DNA of 48,734 nt from CAYOWK01 sp964407665 (lineage in GTDB: Bacteria; Pseudomonadota; Alphaproteobacteria; Caulobacterales; Hyphomonadaceae). A model generated the notes under the pieces. It was not told where the DNA came from and ran no database searches. It worked only from the letters and a program-made list of their open reading frames with translations. A program made the position numbers and the translations under genes. Numbering within the stretch: the first letter of the stretch is position 1; each line of letters begins with the position of its first letter. Below are positions 42,241 to 48,734 of the stretch, one piece after another. The stretch lies in the NCBI GenBank assembly GCA_964407665.1, contig CAYOWK010000033.1, forward strand, positions 1-48,734. The letters run 5' to 3'.

Positions 42241-43788
42241 ATGACCCAAGCGCGTGCAGGTATCCCTCAGACCATTCTCGCAGCAACGGCGCTCTCGGCC
42301 TGCGGCGGCTCCGGCGGCGGCAGCTCGCCCTCGCCGCCGGCCGTCAATGCGCCGCCTGCATTCACATCGGCCGCCACGGCCTCTGTCCCGGAGAGCCAGA
42401 CCGGCGCCGCCTATGTCGTGGCGGCCAGCGATCCGGAAGGCGCCGCCCTCACTTACTCGCTCTCCGGCGGCGCGGATCAGGCCCGCTTCTCCTTCAACGC
42501 CGCGACGCGCGAACTCCGGTTCGTCGCCGTCCCGAACTTCGAGGCGCCCGCCGACGCCAATGGCGACAATATCTACGAGGTGCGGATGTCCGTCTCCGAC
42601 GGCGCCAGCACCGTAAATCTGGATGTCCGGATCACGGTGACCAACGTGGCCGGCGCCCTGTCGATGCGCCGCGTCTCGGCGGGCGTTTCGGCGCCCATCT
42701 TCATCGCCCCCTTTCCGGATGCATCCGGCCGCATGGCGGTGGTGGAGCGCGCAGGCCGTGTACGCCTGCTCGACCCGGTCACCGGAACATTTGCGGCGAC
42801 GCCCATGCTGGATATCGCCACGCAGGTTTCAACTGCAGGCGAACAGGGCATGCACGCCCTCGCCTTCTCGCCCAACTTTGCGACCGACCGCACCTTCTAT
42901 GTCGAACTGAACAACCTGTCGGGCGATACCGAGGTCCGCCGCTACCAGACTCTGGCCGGAAATCCCGCGCAGGCGGATACCACGACTGGAGACGTGATCC
43001 TGTTCGTGGACCAGCCTGCCGCCACAAATCACAAGGGTGGCTTCCTGTCCTTCGACACGGCAGGCCGGCTGCTGCTGGGCCTCGGTGATGGCGGCGGCGC
43101 CGGCGATCCCAGCGGCAACGCCCAGAACCCCAACACGCTTCTGGGCAAGCTGGTCCGCATCGATCCGGCCACCGACGCCTTCCCGGCCGATCCCAACCGC
43201 GACTACGCCATACCCGCTGGCAACGCCTTTCCTGGCGGCGCGGGCGGCCTGCCGGAGATCTGGGCTCTGGGCCTGCGCAACCCGTTCCGGGGCGCGGTCG
43301 ACACGACCACCGGCGATGTCTTCATTGGGGATGTCGGACAGGGAGCGGTCGAAGAGATCGACCGTATCGTGGCGGGCACGCTCGGCCCCATCAACTTCGG
43401 GTGGAACCTCCGCGAGGGCACACAGCCTTACAATGGCGGCGCCAACAGTCCGTCCTTTACGCTCCCGGTCGCCGAGTACGGCCACGGCTCCGGCACGCGG
43501 CAGGGCAACTCGCTGACCGGCGGCGTGGTCTACCGCGGCCCCATCGAGAGCCTGCGAAATCACTATGTCTTCGCGGATTTCGTCACCAACAACATCTGGT
43601 CGGTTCCCGTCGCCGACATGATCGTGGGCGCGACCGTTCCATCGAGCGCCTTCGTGATCCGCACGCAGGAGTTTGTCCCGGACACGGGCGCGATCAACTC
43701 GATCGTCGCATTTGCAAACGATCTCGCCGGCGATCTCTGGATCGTCGACCTCGGCGGCGAGATCTTCGAGGCGACAGCCGTGGAGTAG
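42241..43788 (+). CDS. Lipoprotein PQQ-type sugar dehydrogenase-like protein with cadherin-like domain
   Basis: A 515-residue envelope protein. The lipobox is LSAC (C21), then a Gly/Ser/Pro linker. Residues about 38-138 form a cadherin/Ig-like domain (VPESQTGAAYVVAASDPEG, LTYSLSGGADQARF, EVRMSVSDGASTVNLDVRIT). The rest is a six-bladed propeller of the soluble glucose dehydrogenase family: GEQGMHALAFSPNF, NHKGGFLSFDTAGRLLLGLGDGGG (two parts), LRNPFRG, DVGQGAVEEID and NFGWNLREG. The catalytic His of NHKGG is kept, so oxidation of a sugar or aldose with PQQ is plausible. The ATG has GAGGAG in front. The gene converges on the ABC operon, 5 nt apart. Confidence 0.87.
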   Translation: MTQARAGIPQTILAATALSACGGSGGGSSPSPPAVNAPPAFTSAATASVPESQTGAAYVVAASDPEGAALTYSLSGGADQARFSFNAATRELRFVAVPNFEAPADANGDNIYEVRMSVSDGASTVNLDVRITVTNVAGALSMRRVSAGVSAPIFIAPFPDASGRMAVVERAGRVRLLDPVTGTFAATPMLDIATQVSTAGEQGMHALAFSPNFATDRTFYVELNNLSGDTEVRRYQTLAGNPAQADTTTGDVILFVDQPAATNHKGGFLSFDTAGRLLLGLGDGGGAGDPSGNAQNPNTLLGKLVRIDPATDAFPADPNRDYAIPAGNAFPGGAGGLPEIWALGLRNPFRGAVDTTTGDVFIGDVGQGAVEEIDRIVAGTLGPINFGWNLREGTQPYNGGANSPSFTLPVAEYGHGSGTRQGNSLTGGVVYRGPIESLRNHYVFADFVTNNIWSVPVADMIVGATVPSSAFVIRTQEFVPDTGAINSIVAFANDLAGDLWIVDLGGEIFEATAVE

Positions 43789-43793
43789 AGGCG

Positions 43794-44750
43794 TTAGGGG
43801 TTGGAGACCTGCGCCTCGCCCTTCATGAAGCGGACGAACACGCGCTGGCCCACAATCACCGGCGCCTGGTCGGCGTCCACCACGACCTCGATGACGCGCT
43901 CATCGGCGCGCTGGCTCGGATCGTCCGACTTCAGCCTGCGCGCGCCCATGACTTCGGAAATGCGCATGACCTTGCCGGGATAGGACTTCGATTGGTCGGC
44001 CTCGGGAACGATCTCGGCAGTCTGCCCCACATGGATCTGCGGCATCGAGCGTTCCTCGACCTCCGCGCGCACGATCCGCTGCGCGTCAGGGCGAAGCTGG
44101 AACATCGGCGTCACGTTGAGCGTCGAAGCGCCCATACCAGGGTTGGCGTACCGGCGCACGATTTCGCCATCGGCAGGCGCGCGCACGACATAGAGTTCGA
44201 CCTGATAGTTGGCTTCTGCAAGCTGCGCGCGCTGCAGCTGGACGGCCGCTTTCTGGGCGCCGATCTGCGCCTCGATCTGGCGGACGCGATCGGTGGCCTC
44301 GTCGAAGGCCTGCTGCGAGACGGCTTTTTCGGCGATGAGCCGCTCAATGCGCGCGAGCTCGCGCCTGGCGCCGCTCATCTGGACTTCGAGAACCGGGATC
44401 TGCGCCTCGGCCTGTTTCAGTTGCGCGGACGACCGGTCGCGGCTGAGGCGGGCGTCCATGTCGTCCTGGCGGGCGAGAATGTCGCCGGCCTTCACGCTCG
44501 CGCCTTCTTCCACGAGGACCGTCTGGACGATCCCGGGCACGCGCGCAGCGATATCCACCAGTCCGCCCTCGATATCCACCTTGCCGGAGGAGATGGCGGC
44601 ATAGTCGCCGGAAGCTCCGGCGTTGGCGACAGCGGGGGTTTCCGAATTTTCAGTCGTGGCGCCATCAGCACCCTTGGCGTTGCACGCAGCAAGAGTGGCG
44701 ATCGCGAACACGGAGAGAGCCAGTGTGGAGCGGATGCCGGGGCGTTTCAT
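43794..44750 (-). CDS. HlyD-family periplasmic adaptor, lipoprotein type
   Basis: A 318-residue membrane-fusion protein. It starts with a lipobox signal (ATLAAC, C23), so it is lipid-anchored rather than spanning the membrane. GIVQTVLVEEGASVKAGDILARQDD is the first lipoyl half (two parts), a coiled-coil hairpin of about 90 residues follows (AQLKQAEAQIPVLEVQMSGARREL in parts), then the second lipoyl half APADGEIVRRYANPGMG and a beta-barrel. It is third in the operon, 18 nt after the ATPase. The set resembles DevBCA/MacAB-like exporters. No outer-membrane TolC gene is nearby. Confidence 0.9.
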   Translation of the reverse strand: MKRPGIRSTLALSVFAIATLAACNAKGADGATTENSETPAVANAGASGDYAAISSGKVDIEGGLVDIAARVPGIVQTVLVEEGASVKAGDILARQDDMDARLSRDRSSAQLKQAEAQIPVLEVQMSGARRELARIERLIAEKAVSQQAFDEATDRVRQIEAQIGAQKAAVQLQRAQLAEANYQVELYVVRAPADGEIVRRYANPGMGASTLNVTPMFQLRPDAQRIVRAEVEERSMPQIHVGQTAEIVPEADQSKSYPGKVMRISEVMGARRLKSDDPSQRADERVIEVVVDADQAPVIVGQRVFVRFMKGEAQVSNP

Positions 44751-44768
44751 TATTGTTGTTCCAGCGGG

Positions 44769-45557
44769 TCAGTGGGTGAAGCGGGAGGCATCGGCGTTGG
44801 TGGAGGTAATCTGGCCGTCTTCGATGGTGATGATGCGGTCGGCATAGCTGGCAAGGCGGACGTCGTGCGTGACGCACAGCACGGTGGCGCCCTTCTCCTT
44901 CGCCGCGGCGCGGAGCAATTCCATGGCGATGCGACCGTTCTCACCGTCGAGCGCCGAAGTGGGCTCGTCGGCGAAGATCAGCTTCGGATTTTTCGCGAGA
45001 GCGCGAGCGATTGCGACGCGCTGCTTTTCGCCGCCGGACAGTTTTTCGGGCCGGTAGTTGATGCGATGGCCAAGGCCAACCTGTTCCAGCGTCGCCACGG
45101 CCATGTCGCGGCGCTGTTTCTTCTTGTAGCCCGCAAACTTGAGAAGGACCTCGATCTGCTGTGTCGCGGTCAGCGCCGGGAACAGGTTGAAGCCCTGGAA
45201 GATGAAGCCGCAATTGCGCAGCCTGAAGCGGTCGATCTTGCCCCGGTTCATTTTCCAGATGTCCTCGCCCAGCGCGATGACCTCGCCGTCGTCCGGCTTC
45301 AGGAGCCCGGAGACAGCCGCCAGCAAAGTGGACTTGCCGGAGCCGGACGGTCCCATGACCAGCGCGATCTCTCCGGTTTCGATGCGAAGATCGACGCCCT
45401 TGAGGATCTGCACTTTCGCGGTTCCCTTGCCGAAGGCGCGGGACACGCCACGCGCATCTATGGCGAGCGACGCGGAAGCCGCTTCGGCTGCAGGACGGGC
45501 CGTCGACAGATCAGAGTCCCGTTCAACGGATTTGCGGGCGAGCATGGAGCCGGTCAT
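44769..45557 (-). CDS. ABC transporter ATP-binding protein (MacB/LolD/DevA type)
   Basis: A 262-residue nucleotide-binding subunit. Walker A is GPSGSGKST (69-77), the Q-loop lies in GFIFQGFNLFPALTATQQIE, the signature is LSGGEKQRVAIARAL, Walker B is LIFADEPTSALDG, and the H-loop is VTHDVRL. A 35-residue non-conserved N-terminal extension precedes the domain (ARKSVERDSDLSTARPAAEA), so a later start is possible. The ATG at 45557 overlaps the permease stop (ATGA), favouring coupled translation. It would power the FtsX-like permease. Confidence 0.93.
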   Translation of the reverse strand: MTGSMLARKSVERDSDLSTARPAAEAASASLAIDARGVSRAFGKGTAKVQILKGVDLRIETGEIALVMGPSGSGKSTLLAAVSGLLKPDDGEVIALGEDIWKMNRGKIDRFRLRNCGFIFQGFNLFPALTATQQIEVLLKFAGYKKKQRRDMAVATLEQVGLGHRINYRPEKLSGGEKQRVAIARALAKNPKLIFADEPTSALDGENGRIAMELLRAAAKEKGATVLCVTHDVRLASYADRIITIEDGQITSTNADASRFTH

Positions 45558-46678
45558 CTGAGAAGATCCGCTGGGTCGCCCTTCTTGAGCGCGCCGAGCG
45601 TGAGCGCGCCCGAGCCCATGGCGATGGCGAGAAGGAGGAGGCCGGTCTGAAGGAGAGAGCCGATTTCATAGCCCATCGGAATGTTGAAGAGGCCGGCGAC
45701 CCAGGTGAGGCCGACCATGACGATGGCCGCCAGAGCGATACCGAAAATGCCGACCCAGAAGCTGAGCTCCATGATCACGCCGCGCAGATTGCCCATCGAG
45801 GCCCCGAGCGCACGAAGGCTCGCGAACTCCTTGATGTTGGCGAGGATGGCGCCGCGCAGGGTCTGCCAGGTGATGACGGTGCCGATGAAGAAGCCGATCA
45901 CGCTCATGAAGCCAAGAATCATGGCGAGGATGCCCTCGGACATGGCGTCCCGGATCGTGGCGCGCGACAGTTCGGACTTCGACCAGGCGCGATATTGCCC
46001 GTCCGCCATGGCGTTGAGCTCGTCGCGGACCTGATCCGCCTTCGAGGGATCCTTGATGCGGACCATCAGCAGGCCAAGCCGGTCGTCGTCATAGCGGCCC
46101 ATCGCCCTGTAGGTCTGGCGCGACATCACGAGGTTGGCGAACTGGCTGTTCGCGTAGCCCTCCATGACCATGGAGATCCGGACGCTGCGCCCATTGAGGG
46201 AGGCCATGTCGCCAAGCTTGACCCCAAGCTGCTTGAGCGCGGACTTGTCGACACCGACGTTGAAAGGCACCGACAGGGTGCGCCGCATCTCGTCCGTGAA
46301 ATCCATGGGCAGCGTCACGGCGTTCTCGCCGGGGTCGATCACCATGATGTTGGTCGGCTTGGATTCGGTGGCCCCCGGTCCGTAAAACTGCCCGAAGGTC
46401 TGCGGCAGGTCGGCCACGTCGGTGACGTCCGGATGGCGATAGATCAGCGGCATCACCCGGGCCGGCAGTTCGCCGCCGGATCCGGCCAGAGACTTGGCGT
46501 CTGCCGCCAGAATGATGACCTGACCGCGCGAACGGTCGATCGTTGCTGTGAAGGATTGCAGGATGCCGATGAACATGGCCGACAAGGCCAGCATCAGCAC
46601 GCCGGCGACCGCCAGCGAGATCATGGCGGCCAGATAGCGACGCCATTCGAAAATCAGTGTCGAGAGCGCAAGGCTCAT
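45554..46678 (-). CDS. ABC transporter permease, FtsX/MacB-like (DevC type)
   Basis: A 374-residue permease. One N-terminal membrane helix (AAMISLAVAGVLMLALSAMFIG) is followed by a periplasmic domain of about 200 residues. Three C-terminal helices (MILGFMSVIGFFIGTVIT, ELSFWVGIFGIALAAIVMVG and LQTGLLLLAIAMGSGALTLG) follow, ending KKGDPADLLR, typical of the family. FASLRALGASMGNLRGVI is the conserved coupling helix. The frame is open 88 codons upstream, but the ATG at 46678 begins at the family start. It is first in a three-gene exporter operon. Substrate unknown. Confidence 0.92.
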   Translation of the reverse strand: MSLALSTLIFEWRRYLAAMISLAVAGVLMLALSAMFIGILQSFTATIDRSRGQVIILAADAKSLAGSGGELPARVMPLIYRHPDVTDVADLPQTFGQFYGPGATESKPTNIMVIDPGENAVTLPMDFTDEMRRTLSVPFNVGVDKSALKQLGVKLGDMASLNGRSVRISMVMEGYANSQFANLVMSRQTYRAMGRYDDDRLGLLMVRIKDPSKADQVRDELNAMADGQYRAWSKSELSRATIRDAMSEGILAMILGFMSVIGFFIGTVITWQTLRGAILANIKEFASLRALGASMGNLRGVIMELSFWVGIFGIALAAIVMVGLTWVAGLFNIPMGYEIGSLLQTGLLLLAIAMGSGALTLGALKKGDPADLLR

Positions 46679-46767
46679 TGTCGTATCAGACCCTGTTGCA
46701 GTCGGACGCCGCGCGCCGTCGTGCTCGTTCGCGTTTTCCCCGCCTGAATGCCGCAGACGGCTTCGCT

Positions 46768-46807
46768 TATCGAAATTCGATATAATTGTCCTGGCTGCCT
46801 TAGGCAA
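46768..46807 (-). promoter_or_regulatory. Promoter and palindromic operator of the ABC exporter operon
   Basis: The 359-nt gap 46679-47037 contains TATCGAA-A-TTCGATA (46768-46782), a perfect 15-bp palindrome. It overlaps a candidate minus-strand -10 TATATC (46779-46784), which is 17 nt from a -35 TTGCCT (46802-46807). This is the position expected for a repressor site. The regulator family is not evident, and none is encoded in the window. The rest of the gap, towards UPF0149, shows no other feature I can support. Confidence 0.55.
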
Positions 46808-47037
46808 GCCGATTCTGGGTGTGCTCGCCCGGTTTTGATCCGCGTGCCGGAACAGTTGTTCTTCCCGCGAGGCATTCCCGTTGCGCGGCGCCCCAGACAT
46901 CTGGTTTGACGGCAAGGGCTTGTCTTTTCGTGAAAATTCCATGCCCGCTCAGCGGGAACAGGGCGCCTTCGGTCGGCCATGCCTTGAGCGCGTATCTGAG
47001 GCGTGCAAGTCAGTCGGCCCTCCACCTGGAAACATGC

Positions 47038-47760
47038 ATGTCCACTTCTCCCCCGACCGACGACGAACTCGACCAGCTCGAGGCGCTCCTGATCCGGCTC
47101 GACAAACGCGGCTTCATGCTGTCGGACGCCGACGGATATCTGTGCGCCATTGCCCTCTCTCCCGATCCGATTCCCGAGGCGGAATGGCAGGCCGACCTGT
47201 TCGAGGCGCATGACTGCGAGCCGAGCCCGGGCGAAATCCGCGAAATGGCGGACGTCGCCAGCCGGAGGATAACGGAGATACTCACAACTCTTGAGACGGA
47301 CCCGGGCAGCTTTGCACCCATCGTCGAGCTGGACACGGATGAATCTCCCCTCAGTGAAATCTGGGCGGAAGGCTTTCTGGCCGGGATGGGTCGGCGGCCG
47401 GAGGCCTGGCAACAGCTTCTCGATCATCCGACGGGCCAGCTGGTGTTGATGCCCATCCTGATGCTTGGCGATCCGCGCGCGCTCGAGGCGGCATTCCCGA
47501 AACGCGGGAAGCGCGAACGCGAAAGGGACCGCCTTGCCGCCAATCTTCCGGATCTTGTCGGGTTTCTCTTCACGCTGACGCAGACGCTGAAGTCCGACGG
47601 ACTGGCCGCACTCCCCTCGCCTGAGGAATTTGCAGCGAGCATATCGCCCGAGCCGGATCACCCTCCGCAGAAAACGGCCGGGCGCAACGATCCGTGTCCC
47701 TGCGGATCGGGCAAGAAGTACAAGAAGTGCTGCGGCGCCCCAGCCGCAGCGCCGGTGTAG
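47038..47760 (+). CDS. UPF0149 family protein with C-terminal SEC-C zinc motif
   Basis: A 240-residue cytoplasmic protein. The N-terminal two thirds are the helical UPF0149/YgfB-like domain (LDKRGFMLSDADGYLCAIAL, WAEGFLAGMGRRPEAWQQLL). The C-terminus is a SEC-C zinc knuckle, GRNDPCPCGSGKKYKKCCG, the same motif type that ends SecA earlier in this window. Such proteins may use the motif to bind partners; function is unknown. The ATG at 47038 is in frame; another ATG 4 nt earlier is not. Confidence 0.9.
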   Translation: MSTSPPTDDELDQLEALLIRLDKRGFMLSDADGYLCAIALSPDPIPEAEWQADLFEAHDCEPSPGEIREMADVASRRITEILTTLETDPGSFAPIVELDTDESPLSEIWAEGFLAGMGRRPEAWQQLLDHPTGQLVLMPILMLGDPRALEAAFPKRGKRERERDRLAANLPDLVGFLFTLTQTLKSDGLAALPSPEEFAASISPEPDHPPQKTAGRNDPCPCGSGKKYKKCCGAPAAAPV

Positions 47761-47791
47761 CCGGCAGCAGCGGGCGAGTTATGCGGACAGA

Positions 47792-47826
47792 AACGAAAAC
47801 AGCCCCGCTCAAAGAGCGGGGCTGTT
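47792..47826 (-). terminator. Terminator of the rrn operon
   Basis: AACAGCCCCGCTC (47798-47810), loop AAA and GAGCGGGGCTGTT (47814-47826) form a perfect 13-bp stem. On the minus strand it is followed by TTCGTTTC, a T-rich tract. It lies 18 nt after the tRNA 3' end and probably ends the rRNA transcript. Its stem could also slow transcription arriving from UPF0149 on the other strand. Confidence 0.85.
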
Positions 47827-47843
47827 CAGGACGAACCCGTTTA

Positions 47844-47920
<77 letters not shown>

Positions 47921-48106
47921 TCAGTGGGGTCATCCATTCGCTCCAGACCCGGCGTCCAGAGCGATCTTCCAAAACGACATCGCGGCCCTGACCGTACCGG
48001 ACCGGCGCGAACGCCTGACCGACCCGGAAGAGCCGCGCTCCTCACGTAGACAAAGCCACGCGAAAAACCATGCAAAGGAGGCCCTCAACCCGAAGGGTCG
48101 AGCCTG

Positions 48107-48260
48107 TTTTCATTCGGTCCTGAAGACCTGGCGGCGACCTACTCTCCCATGCCTTAAGACATAGTACCATTGGCGCTGGGGGACTTAACGACCGAGTTCG
48201 AGATGGGATCGGGTGGGGAACCCCCGCCAGAACCACCAGGTCATCAGGACCGAATGAAAA
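48107..48260. repeat. 17-bp inverted repeat flanking 5S rRNA (processing stem)
   Basis: TTTTCATTCGGTCCTGA (48107-48123) and its exact complement (48244-48260) bracket the 5S gene. In the precursor they would pair and extend the 5S terminal helix into a long duplex. This is a natural RNase III or similar processing site. Confidence 0.85.
48125..48242 (-). rRNA. rrf: 5S ribosomal RNA
   Basis: About 118 nt. On the minus strand it begins GACCTGGTGGTTCTGGCGGG and contains ACCCGATCCCATCTCGAACT, then GCGCCAATGGTACTATGTCT, and ends in GGGAGAGTAGGTCGCCGCCA followed by GGTC. The ends pair with each other, as in all 5S RNAs. Boundaries are good to a few bases. Confidence 0.95.
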
Positions 48261-48411
48261 GAACCAACAATTCGAAAAACTGGTGTCGCACCGCCAAGCA
48301 CGGCGATGAGACCTCCCGAACGTCACGCCCGCGACATTCGGGTGTTTGCAGGACGTATCCTGCAGAATTGCGGGCGACATGTTCGTCGCCACGCATGGGC
48401 TTGCTGGCTTG

Positions 48412-48734
<323 letters not shown>

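Noticed and set aside
43401..45650. A 749-codon plus-strand frame
   Set aside because: It overlaps the end of the dehydrogenase gene and runs antisense through the adaptor and ABC ATPase, which are both clear families.

Overview
The window is about 48.7 kb of GC-rich DNA from an alphaproteobacterium. It is most probably a Hyphomonadaceae or Caulobacterales-like marine bacterium, an inference from gene content. The signs are a DUF1476 gene (zeta-type F1-ATPase inhibitor) divergent from purC, the split purS/purQ form of FGAM synthase, an rRNA operon ending 23S-5S-tRNA(fMet), an Flp-type pilin, and Spinster-like MFS transporters of the kind known from Hyphomonas. Genes are dense, several pairs overlap by 4 nt, and GTG/TTG starts are frequent. 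Nearly everything is chromosomal housekeeping. I saw no prophage, integron, CRISPR array or intact insertion sequence.

Layout. 1-7.7 kb: the 3' end of trxB, a small membrane protein and a GNAT acetyltransferase; ppk2 behind a three-unit Pho-box-like array; a 73-aa orphan rod-like flagellar protein; a secreted protein of unknown function; mosaic repeat copy A; an M23 peptidase, a di-iron membrane hydroxylase and a coniferyl-type aldehyde dehydrogenase. 7.7-17.6 kb: a DbpA-like RNA helicase with a repetitive basic tail; repeat copy B in opposite orientation to A; dps with an iron-response-type palindrome over its -10; a lipoprotein hydrolase; and a purine block (purQ, purS, purC, purB) that also holds a DMT protein, an entericidin and the zeta subunit. 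purB carries a 10-N assembly gap. 17.6-22.6 kb: three tandem Spinster-like MFS paralogues.

22.6-38.9 kb: radC-map, DUF1178-grx, comF, an NDUFAF5-like methyltransferase, an orphan Flp pilin overlapping a NUDIX gene, argJ, a parvulin-type lipoprotein, secA, a DUF481 protein, accA, a lipoprotein, a membrane thioredoxin coupled to an alkaline phosphatase, and a YceI lipoprotein. 38.9-48.7 kb: another lipoprotein, a YdeI-family protein, feoAB with a Fur-like box inside its promoter spacer, a lipoprotein dehydrogenase of the soluble glucose-dehydrogenase type, an ABC exporter operon (permease, ATPase, lipoprotein adaptor) behind a palindromic operator, an UPF0149/SEC-C protein, and on the minus strand the end of an rrn operon.

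Regulatory themes that can be read directly are phosphate (ppk2), iron (dps, feoAB) and an unknown repressor on the ABC exporter. The least explained structure is the pair of inverted intergenic mosaics near 3.8-4.6 kb and 10.1-10.8 kb. They are built from palindromic modules, and one stem changes in a compensatory way between the copies.
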